Assembly (NCBI GenBank): GCA_025459175.1
Contig: JALORC010000003.1
Coordinates: forward strand, 1 to 64,000
Reading direction: 5' to 3'
DNA from: Planctomycetota bacterium
GTDB taxonomy: Bacteria; Planctomycetota; UBA1135; UBA2386
Length of the DNA stretch: 64,000 nt
Shown: in pieces, positions 19,832 to 30,024 of the stretch
Layout: every line of letters starts with the position of its first letter
How positions within the stretch are numbered: the first letter of the stretch is position 1
Made by a program: the position numbers and the translations under genes
Notes under the pieces: model-generated
What the model saw: only the letters and a program-made list of their open reading frames with translations
Database searches by the model: none
Told to the model about the DNA's origin: nothing

Positions 19832-20098
19832 TCAGGATCGGCGCCAGGCCGCGTCCAGTCGCGCTGCCACCGACGGATCGACGTCGTGCTCGCGCCCGTC
19901 GGATCCCGCCCGCAACCGCTCACGCAGTCCGGCCAACACCACTGCAAAGGCACCGCCGAACCGTTCGCAGTCGCGGCAGCCCGCCACGTGTTCGCGGACG
20001 CGAGCCGCGAACGGCGCCGGCAGCGCCCCGTCGAGGAACTCCGACAGGTTCGCCAACACCTCGGCACAGCCGAGCCCACCGAGCGGAACCGCATTCAT
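19832..20098 (-). CDS. Zinc-finger (zf-HC2) anti-sigma factor
   Basis: 'REHVAGCRDCERFG' HxxxCxxC; overlaps the ECF sigma gene by 4 bp. Confidence 0.8.
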   Translation of the reverse strand: MNAVPLGGLGCAEVLANLSEFLDGALPAPFAARVREHVAGCRDCERFGGAFAVVLAGLRERLRAGSDGREHDVDPSVAARLDAAWRRS

Positions 20099-20676
20099 GC
20101 TTCCTCTCCAGTCGGCAGACGCCGACGCAACTCCGCGACCAGACGCAAGCGCGCCCGGTGCAACCGGCTCTTCATCGCCTCGAGCGACAGGCCGAGCACC
20201 TCGGCCACCTCGTCCCCACTGCGCTGTTCGAGCTCGCGCAACACCAGCACCTCACGATCGGCCGGCGGCAGCGCCGCCAGCGCCTCGTGCACGATCGCAC
20301 GCGACTCCAACAACTGGGCGAAGGCGACGGGGTTGGCCGCCGGGTCGGCGAAGCCGGCTTCGCTGCCGAGCGTCGTCAATGACACCGTCGGCGCCGCTGC
20401 GACCTGGCGCCAGCGCCGCGCCGCCGCGTTGCGCGCGATGGTCAGCAACCAGGCGCTGGCCCCGAGCTCGACCCGCGCCGAGCTCGCGTGCCGCCACGCC
20501 TGCACGAACGTGTCCTGCAGGATCTCCTCGGCAAGCTGACGATCGTGCAGCAGCAGCCCGACGAAGCGATACACCGCCGCGCGGTGCCGGACGACGAACT
20601 CGGCGAACGCAGAGTCATCCCCTTCGGCACTGCGAGCCAGCAGCTCCGCGTCGGTTCGTGAGCCCGATTCCGGCAT
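20095..20676 (-). CDS. ECF RNA polymerase sigma factor
   Basis: 'FVRHRAAVYRFVGLLLHDRQLAEEILQDTFVQAW' region 2, 'LPPADREVLVLRELEQRSGDEVAEVLGLSLEAMKSRLHRARLRL' region 4. Confidence 0.95.
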   Translation of the reverse strand: MPESGSRTDAELLARSAEGDDSAFAEFVVRHRAAVYRFVGLLLHDRQLAEEILQDTFVQAWRHASSARVELGASAWLLTIARNAAARRWRQVAAAPTVSLTTLGSEAGFADPAANPVAFAQLLESRAIVHEALAALPPADREVLVLRELEQRSGDEVAEVLGLSLEAMKSRLHRARLRLVAELRRRLPTGEEA

Positions 20677-20688
20677 GCGGTCCTCGCG

Positions 20689-20901
20689 TCAGGACGCCTT
20701 GCAGACCCCGCCCGAGCAGGTGCTCAGCCCGAGCGCGGTATAGAGCGGGCAGCTACCGATCAGGCCGGTCAGCAACGGCACGAGACCGAGCCAACCCCAC
20801 GGGGTGACCGGGCCGACGAAGGTGATGCTGAGCAGGCCGATGCCGAGCAGCACGCGGAAGACGCGGTCGATCGGGTGTTCGTTCTTGGGCAGGATGTTCA
20901 T
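20689..20901 (-). CDS. DUF2892 (YgaP-like) small membrane protein
   Basis: 'HPIDRVFRVLLGIGLLSITFVGP..WGWLGLVPLLTGLIGSCPLYTALGLSTC'. Confidence 0.9.
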   Translation of the reverse strand: MNILPKNEHPIDRVFRVLLGIGLLSITFVGPVTPWGWLGLVPLLTGLIGSCPLYTALGLSTCSGGVCKAS

Positions 20902-21024
20902 GATCGGGTCCTCGTTCGCGGCCCGCGACGGCGGGCACAACCAAGGGAGTCCCGCAGCGGCAGCGAGGATTCACCCCGGCACCGAACGACGAGTGCGCAG
21001 AGCCCGGCGGCCTTCGTGCGTAGT

Positions 21025-21597
21025 TCAGCCACCGAGCTTGCCGGCCACCTGCAGCAGTCGCTGCACGACCTTCTGCGCCGCGGTGGCCTGCTTGCCGTCG
21101 GCCAGCGCGCCGTCGGACGCGAACGCCGTGCTTGCCCCACCGAGCGCGAACTGCTCGGTGATCACCAGCACCCCGAGGTTCATCAACACCTGCCGCAGGT
21201 GCACCAGCGCGCGCATGCCGCCGAGCGCCCCCGGCGAAGCCGCCATCACCGCCGCCACCGCCCCACCGAACGCGGACACGTTCGGCTCCTTGTCGTACGG
21301 CCGCGACAGCCAGTCGAGCGCGTTCTTCAACACCGCCGGCAGCGACGCGTTGTACTCGGGCGTCACCACCAGCAACGCCTGGTGCTGCCGCACGAGCGCC
21401 CGCAACCGCACCGCACCTTCGGGCAGTCCCTGCGCCGCCTCGAGGTCGCCGTCGTAGAGCGGCATCGGAAAGTCGCGCAGATCGACGAACGTCGCCACCG
21501 CGCCACAGGCCTCGGCGAGGCGGACCACGGCGCGCGCCAACTGCTTGCTGAACGATCCGGAACGGGTCGACCCGGCGAGGACGAGGAGCTTGCTCAT
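21025..21597 (-). CDS. NADPH-dependent FMN reductase family protein
   Basis: 'LVLAGSTRSGSFSKQLAR', 'LLVVTPEYNASLPAVLKNALDWLSR'. Confidence 0.95.
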   Translation of the reverse strand: MSKLLVLAGSTRSGSFSKQLARAVVRLAEACGAVATFVDLRDFPMPLYDGDLEAAQGLPEGAVRLRALVRQHQALLVVTPEYNASLPAVLKNALDWLSRPYDKEPNVSAFGGAVAAVMAASPGALGGMRALVHLRQVLMNLGVLVITEQFALGGASTAFASDGALADGKQATAAQKVVQRLLQVAGKLGG

Positions 21598-21618
21598 TCG
21601 GCGCGGATGGTACGGCGA

Positions 21619-21921
21619 TCAGACGGCGAACGACAGCGCGGCGGTGACGGCATTGGCGAGCGCGGCCATGAGCCATGCCCTTCCGATCGGCAACCGCGTG
21701 CAGCCGACGTAGACCAAGGCTTCGGCAACCACCACACCGCCTTCGACGAGCCACCACGACGCGCCGAGTTCGCGCACCGCGTACCAGGCCAGCGGATGGG
21801 TGAGCAGGTTGGCGGCGGCGCCGTCGAGCAGCGTTCGCCGCCGCCGTTCGGCCGGCGCCAGCAGCGCCAGCAACGGCAGCTCGACGGCGAGCGTAAACAG
21901 GAACGCCGACAGCCAGGTCAT
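21619..21921 (-). CDS. Small polytopic membrane protein
   Basis: Hydrophobic helices; start overlaps the stop of the upstream gene (21918..). Confidence 0.6.
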   Translation of the reverse strand: MTWLSAFLFTLAVELPLLALLAPAERRRRTLLDGAAANLLTHPLAWYAVRELGASWWLVEGGVVVAEALVYVGCTRLPIGRAWLMAALANAVTAALSFAV

Positions 21922-22877
21922 GTACCGTTCCCCACCGCACCACGCGCAGCCATCCCGCAAGCCAGCAACAGCACCGGGATCTCCAGCCACGCGTGCAGTG
22001 CCGCGGCGATCGCGTAGCCGCTGCGCGCCGAGGCGAACGCGCCGGCGAACGCGATCGTCATCAGCGCGCCGAGCCCGACCACCACGAGCCGCCCGTGCCG
22101 CGGCCAACGCCAGCGGGCGCCGGCGACCTCGCTGCCGCCGCCGAGCCGCGGCAGCACGTGCAACACGACCGCGTAGTGCAGGCACTGCAGGTAGGCCGCC
22201 ATCGCGAACAGGTCGGGAGCGCGCTCGCTGCCGAGCAGCGAAGGCAGCACCAGCGCCGGCAGCTCGGCGGTCAATGGACCGAGCCCGAACGGCCCCGAGT
22301 CCGTACGCGGCCAGACCGCGTGCAGCAGTTCGGCGGCGGTGCCGCTCGCGATCAGCACCGGCACGATCCCGAACGCGACCGCACAACCGAGCATCGCCAG
22401 CATCCGCGTCCGGCCGCGCAGCCGTTCGCCGAGGAACGCCACCGGGGTCACGTTGTGCAGCACCGCGAACGCGGCGAGCGTGTCGAGCGGCGACCACAGC
22501 ACACCGACCGCCAGCACCATCGCCACAGCCCACGCGAGGCCGTTGCCGCGCCGCATGCCGAGCCCGGCTGCCGCCAGCACCGCGAGGCCGAACCCGGCCA
22601 GCAGCTCACCGCGGATGCGCAACTCGCTGCTGCCGACCCCCGCCGCCGCGCCAACGCGGATCGCCACCACCACAGCCAGCAAGCCACCACCGAGCCACAC
22701 CGCGGTGCGCCCGATGCGCGCGCCGAACCGCTCGTCGACATACCGCAGCTCGACCAGCACGTGGGGCAGCCCGAAGGCAGCCAGCGACAGCGCATAGGTC
22801 CACAGCGGCGCCGCGGTGGCGACCGCCGCGGTCACGGCCACGCCGACCGCGAGCGCGAGCGCCGTTGCGAACGTCAC
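21918..22877 (-). CDS. Polytopic membrane protein, weakly Brp/Blh-like
   Basis: Eight or more hydrophobic segments, 'FGLPHVLVELRYVDERFG'; GTG start overlaps the upstream TGA. Confidence 0.55.
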   Translation of the reverse strand: MTFATALALAVGVAVTAAVATAAPLWTYALSLAAFGLPHVLVELRYVDERFGARIGRTAVWLGGGLLAVVVAIRVGAAAGVGSSELRIRGELLAGFGLAVLAAAGLGMRRGNGLAWAVAMVLAVGVLWSPLDTLAAFAVLHNVTPVAFLGERLRGRTRMLAMLGCAVAFGIVPVLIASGTAAELLHAVWPRTDSGPFGLGPLTAELPALVLPSLLGSERAPDLFAMAAYLQCLHYAVVLHVLPRLGGGSEVAGARWRWPRHGRLVVVGLGALMTIAFAGAFASARSGYAIAAALHAWLEIPVLLLACGMAARGAVGNGT

Positions 22878-23680
22878 GCCGGCGCGAGCTCCGGCCGCCG
22901 CGCGCGCCACAGCAGCGCCCCACCACCGGCTGCGGCCAGCAGCAGCAACAGCAGTGCGTCCTCGCGCTGCTTGGCCGGGACCTCGACCGACACTTCCTTG
23001 CCGTTCTTGTCGAAGCCAGTGCTCTTGCACCCGATCGCGAACGAGCCGTCACCCTTCGCCTCGACGACATGGCGATCGACCCGGCGCACCATCGGGTGCT
23101 CGGTCGGCACACTGTGGTCGGCGTTCTTCGCGACCAGCTGGGTGACCAACCGGGCATCGATCTGCTTCTGCACGCCTTCCGGCAGCTTCCAACCCGGGCC
23201 GCGGCGGCGCCATTCGGCCTCGAAGGACGCCTGCTCGGCGGCTGGCACCAGATAGATGCGGAACATGCCGCCCTGCCGGCCGACGGCCAGCTGCGCCCCG
23301 ACCACCAATGGTCGCACCGTGCGCTGGTGACCGTCTTCGGCGTCGGAGTAGACGAACATCCGCGTCGCCGGCTCGGCCGCCGCGACCTTCGGATCGGCCG
23401 GCGGCAACCAGAGCAGCTGCCCGATCTGCAGCCGCGTCGGGTCGAGTCCGGGGTTCAGCTGTTCGATCTGCTGCCAGCGACCGGCGTCACCCAGCCGGAG
23501 CTGGGCGATCGCCATCAGGGTCTCGTCCTTGCCGACGACGTGGGCGAGGCAGTGCGTGCGCGCCAGCACCGACGCGTCGAGGTGGGACTCGATGGCGACG
23601 CTGCGCACTCCTGCGACCACGAGGTCCGGCGGCGGCAGCAGCGACAGGGCGGCGAGCAGAGGCAAGGCGACAGGGTGCAT
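22874..23680 (-). CDS. LysM-domain protein with C-terminal TM helix
   Basis: Signal peptide; 'AHVVGKDETLMAIAQLRLGDAGRWQQIEQLNPGLDPTRLQIGQLLWLP'; C-terminal 'LLLLLLAAAGGGALLWRARR'. Confidence 0.8.
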   Translation of the reverse strand: MHPVALPLLAALSLLPPPDLVVAGVRSVAIESHLDASVLARTHCLAHVVGKDETLMAIAQLRLGDAGRWQQIEQLNPGLDPTRLQIGQLLWLPPADPKVAAAEPATRMFVYSDAEDGHQRTVRPLVVGAQLAVGRQGGMFRIYLVPAAEQASFEAEWRRRGPGWKLPEGVQKQIDARLVTQLVAKNADHSVPTEHPMVRRVDRHVVEAKGDGSFAIGCKSTGFDKNGKEVSVEVPAKQREDALLLLLLAAAGGGALLWRARRPELAPA

Positions 23681-23780
23681 GGATCGATCTCCGTTTCGGC
23701 AAGGAAAGCGCGCGGCAACGCCACCGATCGCGGTCGGTTCCGCACGCCAGTCTATTGCCAGCCACGGCCAGCTGCACGGA

Positions 23781-25559
23781 TCAGCGTTCGACGACGACCC
23801 GTGCGGCCAGTCCCTCGCGACGAATCACCCGGATCCGCGTCGAACGCGGCGGCTGCGCCAGCAGGTCGCGCCGCACGTGGCACAGGTCCGACTGCAGCAG
23901 CGGCTGCGCCACGAACTCGACCGGCACGTAGTCGCGCTCGAAGCGGGGGTCGGCCCAGAACCGCGAGGCGCCGGCGGCGAAGCGGTCCTTGACGCCGAAC
24001 ACGAACTCGGGCCGCTGCTCGTCGAGGATGTAGCGACGCAGGAACTCCGGGTCGCGGATGTTCTTGGCGATGGTGCGGCTGCCGAGGCCGCCGAGGTCGA
24101 GCAGGCGGATGCCGGCGTCGTGGCTGGTGCCGCCGGCGTCGTGGTGCGCCAGCAGCGGATCGGCGCTGCCGAGGTCGCTGCACAGGCGCTTGATCTCGCC
24201 GCCGATCGTCGCGACGACCGCGAGCGGTGTGGTCGGCGCGGCGAGGAAGGCGAAGTACTGGCTGGTGGTGCCGAGCACGAGCACGAACGCCGCGACCGCC
24301 GGGAGCCCCAGCGAGGCACGTTCCGCTCGTTCCGGCAGCGAATCGCCCTCGCTGTCCACGGCGTTCACGCCGTCGCGCGCGCCACTCGCCCAACCGACCA
24401 GCAGCGCGAGGCACGGCAGGGCCGGCGCCACGAACCGCCAGCAGCCCATCCAGTCCGAGGCATAGAGCACGAACACGGCCTGGGCCGCGAGCAGCGCCAG
24501 CGCCAGTGCGATCGGCAGCGGCAGCGGTCGCCGCCGCAGCGCCGCGAGCAGCGACGGCAGCAGCACCAGCACGCCACTGCCGAAGGCCCACGAGGTCAGA
24601 TAGTGCCAGTGCCCCCCGAACGGGTTCAGCAGCGACAGGAAGGTCGCCTCGCCGGCCTTGGCGTAGAACGGGTTCGGCAGCGGATCACCGAAGTACCACA
24701 GCCGGAACGCCAGCAACGCCGTCCAGGCGACGAACGGCAACAGCGCCACCGGCAGCGCGGCGCGCAGGCGAACCCGCCAGTCGCGGCCGACCGACGGATG
24801 CGCGACCAGCACCAGGAAGCACGCGACCACCGCCAGCGGCGCCTCGGGTCGCACCAGCACCGGCACGCACAGCACGATGCCGATCCAGACCGCGGCGTGC
24901 CGCGACGACAGCCACGGCAGGCTCGCGGCCAGCAACATCGCCAGCCCCTGCAGACCGTGCTCGAGCCCGGACACCGACCAGACCAACTGCGGCGCGCCGA
25001 GCAACACCAGACTGGCCAGCAGCCACGCCGCGGCGCTGCGACCCTGATCGAGCGCGCGATGCAGCACCAGCACGGTCGCGAAGCCGATCGCCAGCGACGA
25101 CCACTTCGCCGCCACCGCCATCGGCACACCGCACCAGCGCAGCAGCGCCAGCCACAACAGCCACAGCGTGTTCGAATACGCCTCTTCGGGCGGCAGTCCC
25201 GGATGCAGCACGAGGCCGTGGCCGCGCACGAGGTTCTCGCTGTATGCGAAGGTGATGCCGGCGTCGTCGACCATCCAGTCGTGCAGGCAGTGCGTCAGCA
25301 GCAGGAACGCCACCGCGGTCGCCAGCAGCCGCACCCGCCCGGGCCACGGCCGCGGCAGGCCGCCCGACACTCCGGCCAGCCCCATCGCGACGAACGCGCC
25401 GGCGAGTGCTTCGGCGAGCCGCAGGCTGGCGGCGGCGGCCGCCGTCGAACTGCCGGCGCCGAACAGTCGCGCCGCCAGCAGCTGCGGCTTGACCAGCAGC
25501 ACGGCGCCGATGACCACCAGGGCAGTGCAGACGATGGTCGTGGTTCGAGGCACGTTCAT
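23781..25559 (-). CDS. Multi-TM glycosyltransferase-like membrane protein
   Basis: 'DDAGITFAYSENLVRGHGLVLHPGLPPEEAYSNTLWLLWLALL' GT-C-type loop, about 10 TM helices. Confidence 0.7.
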   Translation of the reverse strand: MNVPRTTTIVCTALVVIGAVLLVKPQLLAARLFGAGSSTAAAAASLRLAEALAGAFVAMGLAGVSGGLPRPWPGRVRLLATAVAFLLLTHCLHDWMVDDAGITFAYSENLVRGHGLVLHPGLPPEEAYSNTLWLLWLALLRWCGVPMAVAAKWSSLAIGFATVLVLHRALDQGRSAAAWLLASLVLLGAPQLVWSVSGLEHGLQGLAMLLAASLPWLSSRHAAVWIGIVLCVPVLVRPEAPLAVVACFLVLVAHPSVGRDWRVRLRAALPVALLPFVAWTALLAFRLWYFGDPLPNPFYAKAGEATFLSLLNPFGGHWHYLTSWAFGSGVLVLLPSLLAALRRRPLPLPIALALALLAAQAVFVLYASDWMGCWRFVAPALPCLALLVGWASGARDGVNAVDSEGDSLPERAERASLGLPAVAAFVLVLGTTSQYFAFLAAPTTPLAVVATIGGEIKRLCSDLGSADPLLAHHDAGGTSHDAGIRLLDLGGLGSRTIAKNIRDPEFLRRYILDEQRPEFVFGVKDRFAAGASRFWADPRFERDYVPVEFVAQPLLQSDLCHVRRDLLAQPPRSTRIRVIRREGLAARVVVER

Positions 25560-25603
25560 GGCAGGCCGCGCACCTTACCGGTCGCGGCTCGCAGCCGCGC
25601 CCA

Positions 25604-26074
25604 TCACTGCTCGAACAGCGCGCGCAGATCCTTGTGCTTCTCGATCGCGGCGACATCCGCCTTCAGGTTGTCCGGCACGTTGCCCGACTTGACCGCACTC
25701 ATCACGGTCCCGAGGCGGGCCACCAGGCCGGTCAGCTCGCTGACCTTGAGGCCGTTCTTCTCGGCGATGACCTTGATGTCCTTTGCCTTGGCGACCAGCG
25801 TCTTCATGTCCTTGGCCTGTGCCGCGCCGTCTTTGCCGAGTTCGGCCTGCAGGTCCTTGGCGACCGCGGCGAGCCGCGTCAGCGACTTGTCGTCGAGCGG
25901 CGTGGTGGCAGCCTCCTTCATGTTGGCGGCCGCTTCCTTGACCTTGTCGGTCATGCTCTTCTGCGGCACCGGGTTGTCGGCGGCCGGGGTCTTGCCCGCA
26001 CCCTGGGTGCCGGCATCGGGCTTCGAGCAGGCGAACAGCAACACGAGCGGCAGCAGCAGCGTGAGTGGTTTCAT
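25604..26074 (-). CDS. Small lipoprotein
   Basis: 'MKPLTLLLPLVLLFACSKPDAG' lipobox; charged helical remainder. Confidence 0.7.
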   Translation of the reverse strand: MKPLTLLLPLVLLFACSKPDAGTQGAGKTPAADNPVPQKSMTDKVKEAAANMKEAATTPLDDKSLTRLAAVAKDLQAELGKDGAAQAKDMKTLVAKAKDIKVIAEKNGLKVSELTGLVARLGTVMSAVKSGNVPDNLKADVAAIEKHKDLRALFEQ

Positions 26075-26168
26075 GACGAGCGGGGAACATACCCGGACCA
26101 TCCGCACCGCCGCCGCCGGCCCATCGCCAACACCATGATTCGCTCCGGTCGCCGCGCCGGCGCGGCCG

Positions 26169-27269
26169 ATGCCATCGGCGATGGAGACCAATTGCCCGTA
26201 TCGCGGCCTGCCCGACCGCGCCGTGTGGCGGCAGTGCGTCGGTCGGCGCACGATCGAGACGATCCTGCCGCTCGACGACGACTCGGCGCCGATCGCCCGC
26301 GGCACCAAGATCGCCTCCGCCGGCAGCTGCTTCGCGCAACGCATCGCCGAACACGTGGCAGGACTCGGACTCGAACACCTCGTCACCGAGCCGGGGCCGT
26401 CCTTCCTCGCGCCACCCGAACGCAAGCAGCTCGGCTACGGCATCTACTCGGCGCGCTACGGCAACGTCTACACCGCCGAACAGCTGGCGCAGCTGCTCGA
26501 ACGCGCCTACGGCCACTTCGCTCCGAGCGAGCCGCCGTGGCGGAAGGGCGAACGCCACGTCGATCCGTTCCGGCCCGGCATCAACCACACCGGGTTCGTG
26601 TCGGTCGACGAGTGCCTCGAGGACCGCCGCCAGCACCTCGCCGCGGTGCGCATGCTGATCGAGCGCGCCGAGGTGTTCGTGGTCACGCTCGGCCTCACCG
26701 AGGCGTGGCGCAGCCGCGCTGACGGCGCCGTGTTCCCGGCCTGTCCGGGCTGCGGTCACGGTGGCGACTTCGATCCGGAACGGCACGAGTTCGTCGACTT
26801 CCGCCTGGAGCAAGTGGTCGCCGCACTCGATCGCTTCGTGACGCTCGCGCGTCACCACAATCCCGACCTGCGGTTCGTGCTGACGGTGTCGCCGGTGCCG
26901 CTGCTGGCGACGTTCACCCGGCGCCACGTGCTGACCGCGACCACCGCGGCGAAGGCCGTGCTGCGGGTCGCCTGCGACGAACTGCGGCGCCGCCACCGCG
27001 GCATCGACTACTTCCCGGCCTTCGAGCTGGTGCAGGCCGGTGGCCCCGGGTGGGCGTTCGCCGACGATCGGCGCACGGTGCAGCCGCGCGCGGTCGCGCA
27101 CATCATGGCGTGCTTCGCGGCCCAGTTCGGGCTCGATGTGGCACCGGCCTTCGGCCAGCTACCGAGCGCCGCGCCGGCGACCGAACCGGTGACGAGGATC
27201 CCGCCGCGGCCCGTGGTATGTGACGAGGACACGATCCTCGCCGCGATGCTGCAGGAACGCGGCCGATGA
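26169..27269 (+). CDS. GSCFA domain protein
   Basis: 'KIASAGSCFAQRIAEHV', 'VVTLGLTEAW', 'LRFVLTVSPVPLLATF'. Confidence 0.9.
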   Translation: MPSAMETNCPYRGLPDRAVWRQCVGRRTIETILPLDDDSAPIARGTKIASAGSCFAQRIAEHVAGLGLEHLVTEPGPSFLAPPERKQLGYGIYSARYGNVYTAEQLAQLLERAYGHFAPSEPPWRKGERHVDPFRPGINHTGFVSVDECLEDRRQHLAAVRMLIERAEVFVVTLGLTEAWRSRADGAVFPACPGCGHGGDFDPERHEFVDFRLEQVVAALDRFVTLARHHNPDLRFVLTVSPVPLLATFTRRHVLTATTAAKAVLRVACDELRRRHRGIDYFPAFELVQAGGPGWAFADDRRTVQPRAVAHIMACFAAQFGLDVAPAFGQLPSAAPATEPVTRIPPRPVVCDEDTILAAMLQERGR

Positions 27270-28726
27270 CGCCGGTCGAACGGATCGAACCGCTGCACTG
27301 CCTCGGCGAGAGTCATTGCCTGCGCTTCCGCGATCGACTGTGGCGCGGCGAACGACCGGCGCGGCTGCTGCACGCGCGCAGCCATTTCCTGCCGGGTGTC
27401 GAGGCGAACAACTTCACCGCCGACGACGGCCTGCACGCGGACCTGGCGGCGGCACTGCTCGCGGCCGGCTTGTGCAGCGAGCACCGGCACGAGGACGGCA
27501 GCGTCACGGTCGAAGCGAGCCATCGTCCGACCACGTTCGCGACCCGGGTGCTGGCGGCGCGCCACGCGGCCCTCGCCGACGAACCGCTGCAGGCGCCGGC
27601 GCTGCTGCTGTTCGCCGGCGACAAGGAACTGCACTCGCTGGCGATGGCGATCGGGCCCGCGGTCGACTTCGAACTGCCGGGCGATCCGGGCTACGGCGCC
27701 GTGACGGGTGCCACCAGGGTGCCGTACGACACCGTCGAGGCCGCGTTCGCGGCGCGGCTCGAACCGTTCGGAGTGGGACTGCGCATGCTGCGGGACGCCG
27801 GCTTCGACCGCACGCTGGTGCACGGTCTGCTGCCGCGGGTCCGCGACGACGCGCGCAACGCGCAGTGGTGCCACGGCACGCAGCTGCCGGCCATCCTGCG
27901 CAGCAAGCTGGCGATCGTCGGCAATCGGCTGCTGGCCGCGGCGTGCCAGCGCGCCGGCATCGGTTTCGTCGACGTCTGGCCCGAGCTGGCCACTTCGGGC
28001 TATCTCGATCCGCGCTTCGACCTCGACGGCCTGCACGCCAATCACCTCGCCACCGAAGTGTCGCTGCCGACGATCGCGGCGGCGCTCGCGCGGCTGGAGT
28101 CCGCATGCATCAACGACGCCCAGTACGAGCTGCTGCACGAACTGGCGGTCGAGCGCGAGCCGGCGGCGGAGCCGCGCAGCGCGACGTTCGCCGCGGCCGG
28201 CTACTCGCTGTGGCCGGCACCGATGGAGCCGTTGCGCGCCGGGGCTGGCGACGAACGGGTCGCGGCCGCGCTCACGCAGCCGGCGCTGCGCGACCTGCTG
28301 GAGGCCGGCTGGTCCCGCGAGTGCGGCCTGATCGGCATCACCGACGGAACCGGATCCGATCACCATGCAACGCCAACCAAGGCGGACACGGCCCGCGCGG
28401 CGATCTACGCCGCGGACCAGCCGCTTCAGGTTCGTTGCCTGCCGAGGGACGAATCGACCACTGCATCCAATCTGTCGCTGGCGGCCGGCGCCCTGCTGGT
28501 GTTCGACCCGGCGCGGGTGTCCGTTCAGTGTGAGTCACCGGGCCACGGGGCGCTGCAGCTGTACGTATTGCCGAGGCTGCCGGCCGAGGCGTTGCAAGTC
28601 GTGCGCCTGCCGACCGCCGCCTGGCCGGTCGATCCGTTCCGCGTCGCCGATGCGAACCCGGGCGCACCGGGCATCGTACGCCGCTGGCGTGAGGTCGCGG
28701 GCCGCACCGTGCTCACGACGCCCTGA
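27266..28726 (+). CDS. SGNH-like hypothetical protein coupled to the GSCFA gene
   Basis: ATGA overlap; 'LHCLGESHCLRFRDRLW' and 'FDLDGLHANHLATEV' resemble SGNH blocks I and V. Confidence 0.6.
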   Translation: MTPVERIEPLHCLGESHCLRFRDRLWRGERPARLLHARSHFLPGVEANNFTADDGLHADLAAALLAAGLCSEHRHEDGSVTVEASHRPTTFATRVLAARHAALADEPLQAPALLLFAGDKELHSLAMAIGPAVDFELPGDPGYGAVTGATRVPYDTVEAAFAARLEPFGVGLRMLRDAGFDRTLVHGLLPRVRDDARNAQWCHGTQLPAILRSKLAIVGNRLLAAACQRAGIGFVDVWPELATSGYLDPRFDLDGLHANHLATEVSLPTIAAALARLESACINDAQYELLHELAVEREPAAEPRSATFAAAGYSLWPAPMEPLRAGAGDERVAAALTQPALRDLLEAGWSRECGLIGITDGTGSDHHATPTKADTARAAIYAADQPLQVRCLPRDESTTASNLSLAAGALLVFDPARVSVQCESPGHGALQLYVLPRLPAEALQVVRLPTAAWPVDPFRVADANPGAPGIVRRWREVAGRTVLTTP

Positions 28727-28958
28727 ACGAGCCGCTGTCGCACCGCGCGATGCCATGGCGGTTCGGGCGACGGATCGGGCTGCACTCCCACGACGCGAGA
28801 ACGACGACGCGACCGACGCGAATCCCCTGCCATCTACCGCGGGATCGAGCTGACGTCCGGTGGTATGGTGCGCCGGACACGGCGAGTCGGCCGGACGGTC
28901 GCGGTTTGTTCGGCCCCACTGGCCAGGCCTCTTGCCACTGCCGAAGACGAACGTGCAC

Positions 28959-29996
28959 ATGCTCCGATCCCTCCTGCACGTCCTCCTGTTCCTCGCCGGG
29001 CTGCTCGGCACTGCGGCCACCGTCCTCCACTGCGATGCGCTGCCGTTCTGGAGCTGGGCGCGCCAGAAGCTGGGCTACGCGCAACAGACGCTCGATCAGT
29101 GGGACACCCTGTTCGTCGGCAGCAGTCGTGTGCACCGCGGCATCGACCCGGCGGAGTTCGACCGGCGAGCCGCCGAGCTCGGCGTCGCCACCAGTTCGTA
29201 CAACCTGGGCCTCGCCGGCGTGCGACCGATCGATTTCGTCCAGGTGATCGCATGGCTGTGCCAACAGCCGAAGCTGCGGGCGAAGCGCTGCATCATCGAG
29301 ATCCACGGCCACGACCAGGTGCGCGCGCAGGCGAACCGGATGTCCGACACGATCATCGAAGTGCACCCGCCGAGCCTGCTCCCGCTCCGGGTCGAGGCGG
29401 CCTTCTGCTATCCGTACACGAACCGGAAGCGGCTCGAACTGCTCGGCAACATCGGTGCGCACACGCTGGTCAACGGACTGCGCGTCGGACAAGGCACGCG
29501 CCTGCTCGACGATCTGCTGCGGACCGATCCGTTCGGGCCTCCATCCCCCGGCTACCAGGGGTTCGACGACGTGAAGTCCGAGCTGCAACAGCCCGAACGC
29601 AGGCGCAACAACGAGGAGTGGCTCGGGAACCCGGCAAAAGCCCAGGGCTATCTCGACTGGAAGGTCAAGGTGCCGCTACCGCCGCCGCTGGTCGGCGGAC
29701 TCTCGACGGCCGTGATACGCGAGCAAGCTCGCCTGCTGCGCGAGGTGGGCATCCGGCCGATCTTCGTGGTCATGCCGGTCTGGTCGCAGAGCCTGCAGGG
29801 GCGCGATGCGCTGCCCGAGCTCGCCAAGGAACTGGACATCGTCGTGCTGGACCGCCCGGACGAGTTCCCCGACCTGTTCCGGCACGAGGACTACTTCGAC
29901 TCCGACCACCTGACAGCAGCCGGTGCCCAGCGGTTCTCGAAGTTCTTCGCCGAGACCCTGATCGAGCGCAAGCTGCTGACGGCGGACTCGCGCTGA
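28959..29996 (+). CDS. Membrane-anchored SGNH-hydrolase-like protein
   Basis: N-terminal TM, 'DTLFVGSSRVHRGIDP', 'FDSDHLTAAGAQRFSKFF'. Confidence 0.65.
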   Translation: MLRSLLHVLLFLAGLLGTAATVLHCDALPFWSWARQKLGYAQQTLDQWDTLFVGSSRVHRGIDPAEFDRRAAELGVATSSYNLGLAGVRPIDFVQVIAWLCQQPKLRAKRCIIEIHGHDQVRAQANRMSDTIIEVHPPSLLPLRVEAAFCYPYTNRKRLELLGNIGAHTLVNGLRVGQGTRLLDDLLRTDPFGPPSPGYQGFDDVKSELQQPERRRNNEEWLGNPAKAQGYLDWKVKVPLPPPLVGGLSTAVIREQARLLREVGIRPIFVVMPVWSQSLQGRDALPELAKELDIVVLDRPDEFPDLFRHEDYFDSDHLTAAGAQRFSKFFAETLIERKLLTADSR

Positions 29997-30024
29997 TCGC
30001 CGCGCCGAACGGCTGGTGTGCCCC

